From: Rikenellaceae bacterium
GTDB lineage: Bacteria > Bacteroidota > Bacteroidia > Bacteroidales > Rikenellaceae
Assembly: GCA_017463585.1 (NCBI GenBank)
Contig: JAFTOX010000014.1
Span: 46,799-110,798, forward strand
DNA: 64,000 nt
Direction of reading: 5' to 3'
The notes under the pieces were generated by a model. The model did no database searches and had not been told where the DNA came from. It was given only the letters and a program-made list of their open reading frames with translations. Of this stretch, positions 7,993 to 15,380 are shown piece by piece. The translations under genes were made by a program, and so were the position numbers. Positions within the stretch are counted from its first letter, which is position 1. Every line of letters starts with the position of its first letter.

Positions 7993-9078
7993 TTACAGAC
8001 GTTTGTAGTGGCACATCAGTAACTTGCCCTCGTCGTCGCGCAGGTGCATACCGCCACCCAGACAGTAGCGGAACATCTTGCAGTCGCCGCACTCGTCACG
8101 ACGTGCCCACTCGCGGTTGCGGAATGGTTCGTAGCGCTTGCTCCACACCTCCCAGAAATTGTCGTGGTAGATGTTGCCCTGATCGAAATTCGAGCGAATC
8201 GAGGTGCAACCCGACATCGCGCCATCGACACGTATCGAGGCGGTTGTAACGCCAGCCGAGCAGTAGTAGAACGTGTCGCGCACCTCGGTTTCGTAACCGC
8301 CCAAAAAGCCTTCGCAAGCGTACGTGAGGTCGATTCGACCCTCGCGGCGGGTGCGTCGGATAAACTCCATCACCTCGCGGAATTGCTCGTCAGTCAAGCG
8401 TAGGGTGGGGTCGTCGGCAGCGCGCCCAACGGGGAAAATCGTAAAAATGCGCCAATGTTTAATTCCGTTTTCGATGAGCAACTCCTTCATCTCTTCGAGG
8501 CGTGGCACGAGCGAGCCCGTTACGCAGGTTACGGCGTCGTAGGCCACCGTTCCGTCGGCGGCAATCATTCGCAGGGCGGCCAGAGCGCGTTCGTAGCTGT
8601 GCGGATTGCGACGAATGTAGTTGTGTTGCTCCTCGAAGCCGTCGAAGCTGACCGAGATCGAATGCAGACCTGCACGCAGCAGACTCTCGAAGCGTTCGGG
8701 CGTGAGTGCCAACGCATTAGTAACTATTCCCCACGGGTAGCCACGTCGGTAGAGCTCCAATCCCGCGCGCTCCAAATCTTTGCGCACGAGCACCTCGCCA
8801 CCCGAAATGACGACCATCACCTTGTGCGGATCGACGTGTGGAGTGATCTGCTCATCGACCACACGCAGAAAGTCCTCCAACGGCATATCGGGCACGGTCG
8901 CCTCGGCGCGACAATCGCTGCCGCAGTGGCGGCAGTTGAGGTTGCAACGCAGCGTGCACTCCCAAAAGAGCGTGCGCAGAGGGTGCTCCTCGACGTTGCG
9001 TTTGTAGAGTTGTGCGAAGAGCTCCAAGCCGAGTCTTTTGCGCAGACCAAGTCGGCGTCCGTTCCGATCGTTACTCAT
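7993..9078 (-). CDS. Radical SAM/SPASM enzyme, lipoprotein-associated (TIGR04133-like)
   Basis: 361 residues from the ATG at 9078; an upstream TTG at 9102 would overlap the preceding gene. The 4Fe-4S radical SAM motif is Cys45-x3-Cys49-x2-Cys52 (RCNLNCRHC), with extra cysteines at 41 and 56. The C-terminal region has six more cysteines (273, 291, 330, 333, 339, 356) in a SPASM/twitch-like pattern that normally holds auxiliary clusters in peptide-modifying enzymes. The next gene upstream encodes a small lipoprotein, and two more related lipoproteins lie within 1.3 kb. This matches my memory of the Bacteroidetes rSAM/lipoprotein pair (TIGR04133 with TIGR04134), whose function is unknown. Post-translational modification of the lipoproteins is an inference. 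Confidence 0.88.
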   Translation of the reverse strand: MSNDRNGRRLGLRKRLGLELFAQLYKRNVEEHPLRTLFWECTLRCNLNCRHCGSDCRAEATVPDMPLEDFLRVVDEQITPHVDPHKVMVVISGGEVLVRKDLERAGLELYRRGYPWGIVTNALALTPERFESLLRAGLHSISVSFDGFEEQHNYIRRNPHSYERALAALRMIAADGTVAYDAVTCVTGSLVPRLEEMKELLIENGIKHWRIFTIFPVGRAADDPTLRLTDEQFREVMEFIRRTRREGRIDLTYACEGFLGGYETEVRDTFYYCSAGVTTASIRVDGAMSGCTSIRSNFDQGNIYHDNFWEVWSKRYEPFRNREWARRDECGDCKMFRYCLGGGMHLRDDEGKLLMCHYKRL

Positions 9079-9088
9079 TGTGCGGAAT

Positions 9089-9355
9089 CTATTCGTTATC
9101 AATTACTTTGAGCGGATTTTCGCTCTGCTCAGGTTGTGCCTGCTCGCTCTGTTCGGTCGAGTTCTTGACAGCGCCCTCGCGGAACACCACGGGAGGCACG
9201 CCATACATCAGCCTGATCTGCGGCATTTCGACCGTATCTTGTTGTACGGCAGGCTGTTCTTCGGGCTGTTCGGGAGCCTTTTGCTGGCGGGTCGAGGAGC
9301 ACGAAGCTCCGAAACCGAGCAGAGCCATCATTGTTGCTAAAACTTTATATTTCAT
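9089..9355 (-). CDS. Short radical SAM-associated lipoprotein
   Basis: 88 residues. The signal peptide ends in GFGASC with Cys19. The mature part is low-complexity (Gln, Glu and Pro rich) except for residues 47-60, IRLMYGVPPVVFRE. The MYGVP core matches the MYGxP motif in the two larger lipoproteins next door. It ends 10 bases before the radical SAM start, so it is very likely co-translated with it. It lacks the folded domain of its neighbours and looks like a minimal form that keeps only signal, linker and motif. A TACCTTTG promoter element lies about 45 bases upstream. Confidence 0.85.
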   Translation of the reverse strand: MKYKVLATMMALLGFGASCSSTRQQKAPEQPEEQPAVQQDTVEMPQIRLMYGVPPVVFREGAVKNSTEQSEQAQPEQSENPLKVIDNE

Positions 9356-9399
9356 AGCTTTGCGGTATTAGCGATCGTAACGTTCCGACCACTTCAATA

Positions 9400-9407
9400 C
9401 AAAGGTA
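9400..9407 (-). promoter_or_regulatory. -7 element TACCTTTG for the lipoprotein-radical SAM unit
   Basis: TACCTTTG on the minus strand, 45 bases before the short lipoprotein. It suggests that this lipoprotein and the radical SAM gene form their own transcription unit. The -33 region is weak. Confidence 0.5.
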
Positions 9408-9446
9408 CGCATTTTGCGCGAAAGTTGCGCATTTCCGAGCGAGAAA

Positions 9447-9896
9447 TTACTCTTGCGCCTCGTCGCTCTTCTCCTGCATTACGATCTGCTTTTCGAGCGA
9501 TTTAGTTCCTTCGTACCACGCATCTTTGTCGCCCTTAGCCTCTACCTTGCTGAAATCGAGCTCGATTGTTTGCTCTTCGAACTCGCCACCGTTTGCCGTG
9601 CCATCGACGTCCTCGACCGAGAGATAGAGTTTGCTTCGGGGCAAGGTTGTATTGCGAATCGTGTAGTCGCCATTTTCAAGACTCTGACTCTCTGCGATTT
9701 CGTATGGATTTGGATCGGTCGCGTCGTCTTGCAATGCGATTTTTATGCCTTTAATCGGATTACCGTCGGTGTCGCATACCTTGCCTTTAACCTCGTAGGT
9801 CGCCGAGGGCGTGCCGTACATATCAAGCCCACCACACCCAAATATCGGGATTGTAAATCCAAGAATCGACAACGATTTGGTAATGATTTTCTTCAT
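9447..9896 (-). CDS. Radical SAM-associated lipoprotein with carboxypeptidase-regulatory-like domain
   Basis: 149 residues with a signal peptide and lipobox Cys21. Five residues later comes MYGTP (26-30), then ATYEVKGKVCDTDGNPIKGI, which resembles a carboxypeptidase-regulatory or transthyretin-like beta-sandwich. The C-terminal half (EFEEQTIELDFSKVEA, then GDKDAWYEG) is shared almost word for word with the next gene upstream, so the two are paralogues. The pattern fits the radical SAM-associated putative lipoprotein family (TIGR04134-like). It would sit on the periplasmic or outer face of an envelope membrane. Function unknown. Confidence 0.85.
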   Translation of the reverse strand: MKKIITKSLSILGFTIPIFGCGGLDMYGTPSATYEVKGKVCDTDGNPIKGIKIALQDDATDPNPYEIAESQSLENGDYTIRNTTLPRSKLYLSVEDVDGTANGGEFEEQTIELDFSKVEAKGDKDAWYEGTKSLEKQIVMQEKSDEAQE

Positions 9897-9909
9897 ATTC
9901 AGCTCTGTT

Positions 9910-10347
9910 TTAGTTCTCTTTCTCTTCGAGCACTATGTTTTGTTCGATCGAAAATTTGCCCGAGTACCACGCACCCTTGTCGCCCGTAGCCTCGACCTTG
10001 CTGAAATCGAGTTCGATTGTGCGCTCTGCGAACTCACCACCGTTCTCTGCGCCGTCAACGTCTTGTGCTACAAGTCGCAGTTTGCTGACGGGAAATGTCT
10101 GAACGCTCGCGTCGTAAGTCCCATCATCAAGGCTAAATTTTCGTATAATAGGAATGGGCTCGGGTCCTGCAACATAAGTCTGAACTTCAACTTTAATACC
10201 CTTAATCGGGTCGCCGTCGGCGTCAAGCACTTTACCTTTGATCTCGTAATCAGCCGAAGGCGAACCATACATAACAGGTACTTGTTCGCACCCCACCAAC
10301 GAGCCAAAGCCCAACACCGCCAAAAGCCAATAGATAAATCGTTTCAT
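9910..10347 (-). CDS. Radical SAM-associated lipoprotein, paralogue
   Basis: 145 residues from the ATG at 10347, chosen because MKRFIYWLLAVLGFGSLVGC is a complete lipoprotein signal (Cys20). MYGSP (26-30) is followed by SADYEIKGKVLDADGDPIKG. The EFAERTIELDFSKVEATG block matches its neighbour. The two genes are 13 bases apart and surely share a transcript. The conserved part runs from the lipobox through the motif and the beta-sandwich; the C-terminal tails differ. Its relation to the radical SAM enzyme is inferred from motif sharing and proximity. Confidence 0.85.
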   Translation of the reverse strand: MKRFIYWLLAVLGFGSLVGCEQVPVMYGSPSADYEIKGKVLDADGDPIKGIKVEVQTYVAGPEPIPIIRKFSLDDGTYDASVQTFPVSKLRLVAQDVDGAENGGEFAERTIELDFSKVEATGDKGAWYSGKFSIEQNIVLEEKEN

Positions 10348-10507
10348 AATCAGTTCGAAATTAAAGTTTGTACACCCTTTTATTATATAGACGCACGAAA
10401 GTGGCAAAATGTTGCAACGAAGTTAAAGTTTTTTTCACTTTTTGGCAATTTTTTTCGTCGGGCACACACCGACGCTCGCAGTCGCACGCATTTCGCCGAA
10501 AAATTAT

Positions 10508-10515
10508 TATCTTTG
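10508..10515 (+). promoter_or_regulatory. -7 element TATCTTTG for the zinc transporter genes
   Basis: TATCTTTG lies 20 bases before the ATG of the binding protein. No Zur-like operator was recognised. Confidence 0.6.
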
Positions 10516-10534
10516 TAAGTTCAATTTTGACCAA

Positions 10535-11368
10535 ATGAGAAAGATTCTAATCATACTTTGCGCTCTGTTGGCGGTGGCGTGCGGTAGTGCGAATGCTCCG
10601 ACCGACAACCGACCGACGATCACCGTGTCGATTGCTCCGTTGCGTTGGCTCACCGAGGCGATCGTGGGCGATGGGGTGCGTGTCGAGGTGCTGATCCCTG
10701 CGGGTGCAAGCCCCGAAACATTTGAGCCTACACCGCGCCAAATTACCGCAATGATCGATAGTAGAGCGGTTTACACCGTCGGACTGATCGAATTCGAACG
10801 CAGCTTGACCGCCCGCACGGGCATTGCGACCACGCCGCTTTGCGAAGGCATTGAGCTTATCGGTGGTCACTATCACAACGGGCATAACCACGGTGCCGAT
10901 CCTCACATTTGGACCTCGCCGCGCGAGTTGCGAGTGATGGCGTCGAACTTGCACAACCACCTGCGCACTATATTCCCCGACTCGACTCACTACGACGCTC
11001 GCTATGCGCAGCTGGATAGTGCGCTGGTCGAGCTCGATCACTATGTGGCGTCGTGCTGGGCGGTGGCCGACCGCGATTACTTCGTCATCTACCACCCCGC
11101 GCTGACCTACTATGCACGTGCCTACGGCATTGAGCAGGTGGCAATAGAGCAGGAGGGTCGTGAGCCGTCGGCACGTAGTCTGACCACGTTGATCGAGCGT
11201 GCCCGCCGCGATAGTGTCAAGCGAATTTTCTACCAGCGTCCCTATCCCGCTTCGGTGGTCGAGGTTACGGCTGAGAGCATTGGCGCTGAGGCGGTTGAGT
11301 TCGATCCGTTAGCTGAGGACGTGCGTGGTATGATCCGCTCAATAACCGTTAAAATGGCTCTCGAATGA
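10535..11368 (+). CDS. Metal ABC transporter substrate-binding lipoprotein (ZnuA-like)
   Basis: 277 residues from the ATG at 10535, which gives a lipoprotein signal ending in AVACG (Cys16). It belongs to cluster A-I metal-binding proteins. A His-rich loop at 111-119 (GHYHNGHNH) followed by His124 in DPHIW is typical of zinc binders. AIEQEGREPSARSL and FYQRPYPASVVEV are the later conserved blocks. It should capture Zn2+ or Mn2+ in the periplasm for import. The ATPase gene starts inside its stop codon (ATGA). No permease gene is present in the window. Confidence 0.9.
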   Translation: MRKILIILCALLAVACGSANAPTDNRPTITVSIAPLRWLTEAIVGDGVRVEVLIPAGASPETFEPTPRQITAMIDSRAVYTVGLIEFERSLTARTGIATTPLCEGIELIGGHYHNGHNHGADPHIWTSPRELRVMASNLHNHLRTIFPDSTHYDARYAQLDSALVELDHYVASCWAVADRDYFVIYHPALTYYARAYGIEQVAIEQEGREPSARSLTTLIERARRDSVKRIFYQRPYPASVVEVTAESIGAEAVEFDPLAEDVRGMIRSITVKMALE

Positions 11369-12117
11369 ATACGCTGATTAAGATACGCAACCTCTCGGTC
11401 GATTACGATTCGCACCGTGTTCTGCACGATGTCGATTTGGACGTCTATGCCGATGATTTCTTGGGTGTTATAGGTCCGAACGGTGGAGGTAAAACCACCC
11501 TCGTTAAGGCAATTCTTGGCGCTGTGCCCCATACCGGAACGATCGAGTTTGCGCCCGAACTCTACGACGGCACACGCCGCTTGATTGGATATATGCCCCA
11601 GCAGAGCAACTTCGACCGCGCCTTCCCGATCTCGGTGCGCGAAACCGTTGTGTCGGGCTTGCAGGCTGTGCGTCGTATGACACGCCGCTACTCGCGCGAG
11701 GATTACGCTAAGGCCGATAAACTACTCGAACAGACGGGTTTGCAGTCGATTGCGCGTGCTCCGATTGGCGAGATCTCGGGCGGACAGATGCAACGCGCGC
11801 TGTTGTGTCGTGCGCTGATTGCCGACCCGCGTCTGCTGATTCTTGACGAGCCGACCAACTTTGTAGATAACCGTTTCGAGGGAGAGTTGTATGCGCTTTT
11901 GAAGGAGCTGAACGAGCGCATTGCTATTGTGATGGTGTCGCACGACTTGGGCACGATTACCAGCGTGGTGAAGAGTATCGTCTGCGTCAATGGACACGTT
12001 CATCGCCATTCGTCGAACGTAATCACCGCCGAGCAGCTCGACAACTACAACTGCCCGATTCAGATCATCGCTCACGGCCACGTTCCGCACACGGTCCTCG
12101 AACCGCATCACCATTAG
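11365..12117 (+). CDS. Metal ABC transporter ATP-binding protein (ZnuC-like)
   Basis: 250 residues with Walker A GPNGGGKTT, signature SGGQMQRALLCRAL and Walker B LLILDEPT. The C-terminus is His-rich (HGHVPHTVLEPHHH), which suggests metal sensing or binding. It overlaps the binding protein gene by four bases and should be translationally coupled. A canonical locus would have a membrane permease next. Here a terminator follows within about 30 bases, so the permease is either elsewhere or lost. Confidence 0.9.
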   Translation: MNTLIKIRNLSVDYDSHRVLHDVDLDVYADDFLGVIGPNGGGKTTLVKAILGAVPHTGTIEFAPELYDGTRRLIGYMPQQSNFDRAFPISVRETVVSGLQAVRRMTRRYSREDYAKADKLLEQTGLQSIARAPIGEISGGQMQRALLCRALIADPRLLILDEPTNFVDNRFEGELYALLKELNERIAIVMVSHDLGTITSVVKSIVCVNGHVHRHSSNVITAEQLDNYNCPIQIIAHGHVPHTVLEPHHH

Positions 12118-12148
12118 TCTTTTCGATACCTAATATAAATAAAAAAAT

Positions 12149-12181
12149 GTAGCGCAACTCCCGCTGAGGGAATTGCGCTAC
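12149..12181. terminator. Bidirectional terminator
   Basis: Hairpin with arms GTAGCGCAA and TTGCGCTAC. GTTTTGTT follows on the + strand and a T run follows on the minus strand. It separates the metal transporter genes from the convergent L21-L27 operon. Confidence 0.85.
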
Positions 12182-12214
12182 GTTTTGTTGAAGCGGTAAA
12201 CTTCGGTCGGGGCC

Positions 12215-12475
12215 TTACTCTGCGATAGGAGTAACGCTCACGTACGACTTACCCGAGCTCTTCTTGCAGAAGCTAACAGTACCATCAACCAATGCAAAGA
12301 GAGTGTGGTCCTTACCCATACCGACGTTCTCACCGGCATTGTGTACAGTACCGCGCTGGCGAACGATGATGTTACCAGCCTTAGCGAATTGACCACCGAA
12401 CAGCTTAACGCCCAGTCGTTTGCTCTCTGACTCACGACCGTTCTTCGAACTACCTACACCTTTCTTGTGTGCCAT
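12215..12475 (-). CDS. rpmA: 50S ribosomal protein L27
   Basis: 86 residues, [18 protein letters not shown] followed by [23 protein letters not shown], the standard L27 sequence. There is no N-terminal cleavage extension like that of Firmicutes. L27 reaches the peptidyl-transferase centre. It is co-transcribed with rplU, with a 19-base gap. Confidence 0.97.
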   Translation of the reverse strand: MAHKKGVGSSKNGRESESKRLGVKLFGGQFAKAGNIIVRQRGTVHNAGENVGMGKDHTLFALVDGTVSFCKKSSGKSYVSVTPIAE

Positions 12476-12494
12476 TTCTTTTTCGTTTTAAGAG

Positions 12495-12806
12495 TTAAGC
12501 AATAATGTCTTCTACCAGGATCTGAGTCAAGCACTGGCGATGGCCGTTCTTCACTCTGTAACCCTTTCTGCGGCGTTTCTTGAACACGATGACTTTGTCG
12601 TCCTTCAAGTGCTTAAGAATCTTCGCTTTTACCGAGGCGCCTTCTACAACAGGTGCACCTACCTTAACCTGACCGTCATTGTCTGTAAGCAGGACTTTGT
12701 CGAAGCTCACCGACGAGTCAACCTCGCCCGAAAGACGGTGAACATAGAGCTTGCGACCCTTTTCAGCCTTGAACTGCTGACCTGCAATTTCTACTATTAC
12801 GTACAT
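12495..12806 (-). CDS. rplU: 50S ribosomal protein L21
   Basis: 103 residues beginning MYVIVEIAGQQFKAEKG, with the C-terminal RNA-binding block KVIVFKKRRRKGYRVKNGHR. First gene of the rplU-rpmA operon on the minus strand. A good promoter (TTG, 19 bp, TATATTTG) and a short leader hairpin lie upstream. Confidence 0.97.
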   Translation of the reverse strand: MYVIVEIAGQQFKAEKGRKLYVHRLSGEVDSSVSFDKVLLTDNDGQVKVGAPVVEGASVKAKILKHLKDDKVIVFKKRRRKGYRVKNGHRQCLTQILVEDIIA

Positions 12807-12821
12807 TTAATTTGTTTGTTG

Positions 12822-12840
12822 ATTATGTGTTAAACATAAT
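12822..12840 (-). promoter_or_regulatory. Possible rplU leader hairpin
   Basis: A perfect 7-bp stem ATTATGT/ACATAAT with a 5-base loop sits between the predicted transcription start (about 12846) and the rplU start codon. L21 leaders carry autoregulatory structures in some other bacteria. Here the hairpin is small, and its role is an inference. Confidence 0.35.
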
Positions 12841-12850
12841 TTCGCGGTCG

Positions 12851-12880
12851 CAAATATAGTAACTTTTCTTCGAACTGCAA
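12851..12880 (-). promoter_or_regulatory. rplU operon promoter (TTG-N19-TATATTTG)
   Basis: On the minus strand, TTG (12878-12880) and TATATTTG (12851-12858) are 19 bases apart. This matches the Bacteroidetes consensus. Confidence 0.8.
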
Positions 12881-12976
12881 TAGCAACCGGACTCTTTTTT
12901 TAATCAATGTGATGTTTTTCGGGTTTTGGCACAGTTTTGACTCCCGTTTTGCCACATTTTTAAGCGATTTTTGGCG

Positions 12977-13345
12977 ATGTTTAAGATAGCGATCATCTCT
13001 TCGGATCAATTTTTACGCACCCTGCTCAGCAATTCGTTGGGGTTGGTCAATGCACGTGTGACGAGTTACGAAGGTTGGAGCGAGGAACTTATCGGACCGT
13101 TGTCGCACTCCAACCTGCTCATCACGTTGTCGAGCTATCCCTTTTTGAGCGGGTACGATGTGGTGCGCCGATTGCGCGACGCGGGAGGTCGTCCGAGAAT
13201 ATATGTGCTCTCGTGGCTACACGACGAACAGAATGTGATGAGCCTGCTCGAAAGTGGGGTCGATCAATATTTCACGTTGCCCGTCAGTGTGCCGCGTTTG
13301 TGTGGCAAGATTGCGGCTCAAATCAACGAGTGGCGCAATGGGTGA
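12977..13345 (+). CDS. Degenerate response-regulator receiver domain protein
   Basis: 122 residues from the ATG at 12977. The fold pattern is that of a stand-alone receiver domain: an alternating strand/helix series with the PFLSGYDVVRRLRDAG, RIYVLSWLHDE and ESGVDQYFTLPVSV segments. The phospho-acceptor Asp is replaced by Thr50 (LLIT), and the usual Lys of the KP motif is Leu101 (FTLP). Asp10 and Ser79 remain. It is therefore probably not phosphorylated in the normal way and may act as a fixed protein-protein module. It overlaps the next gene by 8 bases, so the two are probably translationally coupled. Confidence 0.7.
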   Translation: MFKIAIISSDQFLRTLLSNSLGLVNARVTSYEGWSEELIGPLSHSNLLITLSSYPFLSGYDVVRRLRDAGGRPRIYVLSWLHDEQNVMSLLESGVDQYFTLPVSVPRLCGKIAAQINEWRNG

Positions 13346-14294
13346 AGTGGCTGGTATATATGCGCTTACGCTTTTCGTGGTGTCGGTGCTGTTTGCGGCC
13401 GTGTCGATCGTCCACGCACAGACGCACCGACGGCGCGAGCAGGTGCGCAGTTCGCTCGAAAGGTGCTACCTCTCGATTCTGAATCGTCGCCTGCTCGAAG
13501 GGGGTGCGACGGTGTGCCATTTTCCGTTGATCGAACGACGCTCGTCACGGCTGACGCTGGCACGTGTGGTGGCGCATATTGGGGCGGTGACCTACGGCTA
13601 CGACCGTCGGGTATTGAGCGAGGTTGTGCGTCGCTATGAGCTCGATAAGTTGCTCTTGGAACAGACCCGTTTGAGTGGCGGAATGAGGCGGGTGCAGTGG
13701 CTGCATACGTTGGCACAGGTGGAGTGTGGCGAACGGACCTATCGTCGTATGATTAAGCGATTTACGCATAGCCACAATCGCTACATTGCGCTCTGTGTCA
13801 CCCTTGCTGCGCTCAACCATTCGCCCGAGCGATGTATTGCGATTCTGGCCGAACGTGAGCGGCGCCTCTCGCCCTTCGATCTGGCGGAGGTGCTGATGAT
13901 GCTCAAACGCGGATTGATTCCCGTAGCCTATCAACCTCTGTTGCGAGCCGAGCAGGCAAATGTGCGCCTGCTCGGATTGTGTATCGTGCGCTATTTTGGG
14001 GTTACTGAGGCTGAGGAGGAGATCGTGGAGGCTATTGCAACTTCCGACCGTGAAGTGGCTGAGGCTGCGCTGTTTACGCTTTGCGCGTTGCGGCTACGTT
14101 TGGAGCGTGGCGAGGTGCAACGTGCAGCCGAGCGAATGAGCGTGGGGGAGCGTCGGGCGTGGTATCGTCACTTGGCGTCTGAGGGCTACTCGGCGCAGGC
14201 AATAGCTCACGTTCTGCCCGCCGAAGATCGAGGACGAATGCACGATTATGTCGAGCAGGCGGTGGCGTCGTATAAACGATTGTTGACAAATTGA
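13338..14294 (+). CDS. Membrane-anchored helical-repeat (HEAT-like) protein
   Basis: 318 residues from the ATG at 13338. An N-terminal membrane helix (about 7-27, IYALTLFVVSVLFAAVSIVHA) is followed by an Arg/Leu/Glu-rich, almost wholly alpha-helical body. Its repeated helix pairs resemble HEAT repeats (for example LLRAEQANVRLLGLCIVRYFG and EAIATSDREVAEAALFTLCAL). No catalytic motif was seen. It lies between a degenerate receiver protein and a glycosyltransferase-like gene. In Bacteroidetes, HEAT proteins next to membrane glycosyltransferases occur in exopolysaccharide-type loci, which is the basis for suggesting a scaffold role. Confidence 0.6.
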   Translation: MGEVAGIYALTLFVVSVLFAAVSIVHAQTHRRREQVRSSLERCYLSILNRRLLEGGATVCHFPLIERRSSRLTLARVVAHIGAVTYGYDRRVLSEVVRRYELDKLLLEQTRLSGGMRRVQWLHTLAQVECGERTYRRMIKRFTHSHNRYIALCVTLAALNHSPERCIAILAERERRLSPFDLAEVLMMLKRGLIPVAYQPLLRAEQANVRLLGLCIVRYFGVTEAEEEIVEAIATSDREVAEAALFTLCALRLRLERGEVQRAAERMSVGERRAWYRHLASEGYSAQAIAHVLPAEDRGRMHDYVEQAVASYKRLLTN

Positions 14295-14304
14295 ATGTGC
14301 GCGT

Positions 14305-15300
14305 ATGTGGTGGCTTTCGATATTGATACTCAGTGTGTTGGCGGTGACGTTAGTGATGGTGGTGACGGCCTCGGTTCGTATGTTGGCGGCAATGCGCAAG
14401 GGGCGTATGCTGTCCGAGTGCCACGGCTACGGGAGCGAGGCGATGAGCCATACGGGGGTGAGCGTGGTGGTCAGTGGTCGCCAAACCGTGAGCGAGATCG
14501 AACGGCGCCTCTCGTCGGAGTATTGGCGTTATGAGGTGGTTGTGGTGATCGATTCGTCGCTCGACGCTCGGCTTTTGCGAACGCTCTGTCATAAGTATGC
14601 GCTTATTCGGGTCAGCTTTCCCGCTACCGATGAGTTGCCGATTGATGGTACTCCGTCGCTCTATCGCTCGCGCCAGCGACGCTATCGGCGATTGGTTGTG
14701 GTCGATCGACTACACCGTTCGCGTGCCGACGATTGGAATTGCGGGACGGTTGTGGCCTCGTTCGAGCGCATTGTGCCTATCGAGGCTGACCGTTTTCTGC
14801 TGCCCGATGCCCTGCCTCGCTGGGTGATGGAGCTCCACGAACGTAACGAGCACCGCAACGAGGTGCTCTCGGCTTTTGTCGCACCGACCCACCTTTTCGA
14901 TTGGCAACGTGTGGCGATGTTCTCTCGCTCGGCGGTGATCGAGGCGGGCGGTTTTGCGGGCGAGCACCCGCGTCGGACGATGATACGCCGCCTGCGGGGA
15001 GGTCTGCTCCATCTGCCTTTGGCGTGTTCAACTTCTCGCCACCACCGCCCAAAGAGTCCTCTGCAACAGACGTTCATTGTGCTGGGTGCGGTGGCGACGG
15101 TTGCCCTCTTTGCTAAGATTGCTTGTCAGGATTGGGACGGCGCACGCGAGGCGCTGATGTTGATTGTGGCGACCTATGCAACGGCGTTTTTTGCCTCGAC
15201 GGTGGCGCTCAGAACCCGCCTTGTGGTGCGAGCCGACCACGACGAAAGTAACGTTGAGAGCCTGCGACGTCTGTTGCGTTGTTCTTTTAGGGTCTATTAG
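14305..15300 (+). CDS. Degenerate membrane glycosyltransferase family 2-like protein
   Basis: 331 residues with an N-terminal membrane helix, a GT-A-like middle and one or two C-terminal membrane helices (about 265-310). The middle shows VSVVVSGR, YEVVVVIDSS, and IVPIEADRFLLPDAL where a GT2 enzyme has its DxD. FSRSAVIEAGGF corresponds to the acceptor-site block. The DxD position reads E-A-D, and no QxxRW-like motif is visible. The N-terminal GT core is shorter than usual. It may be a catalytically weakened or specialised GT2. The gene starts 10 bases after the repeat protein. Confidence 0.6.
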   Translation: MWWLSILILSVLAVTLVMVVTASVRMLAAMRKGRMLSECHGYGSEAMSHTGVSVVVSGRQTVSEIERRLSSEYWRYEVVVVIDSSLDARLLRTLCHKYALIRVSFPATDELPIDGTPSLYRSRQRRYRRLVVVDRLHRSRADDWNCGTVVASFERIVPIEADRFLLPDALPRWVMELHERNEHRNEVLSAFVAPTHLFDWQRVAMFSRSAVIEAGGFAGEHPRRTMIRRLRGGLLHLPLACSTSRHHRPKSPLQQTFIVLGAVATVALFAKIACQDWDGAREALMLIVATYATAFFASTVALRTRLVVRADHDESNVESLRRLLRCSFRVY

Positions 15301-15380
15301 TGCGATTTTTTTGGTCAAAGTGCAATAAAATCCAAATATTTTTCGTATCTTTATCACAAAGATAAAGTAAACACTGCGCT

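Noticed and set aside
10442..10534. N-terminal extension of the zinc-binding protein
   Set aside because: It would put the promoter element inside the coding sequence and bury the lipoprotein signal.
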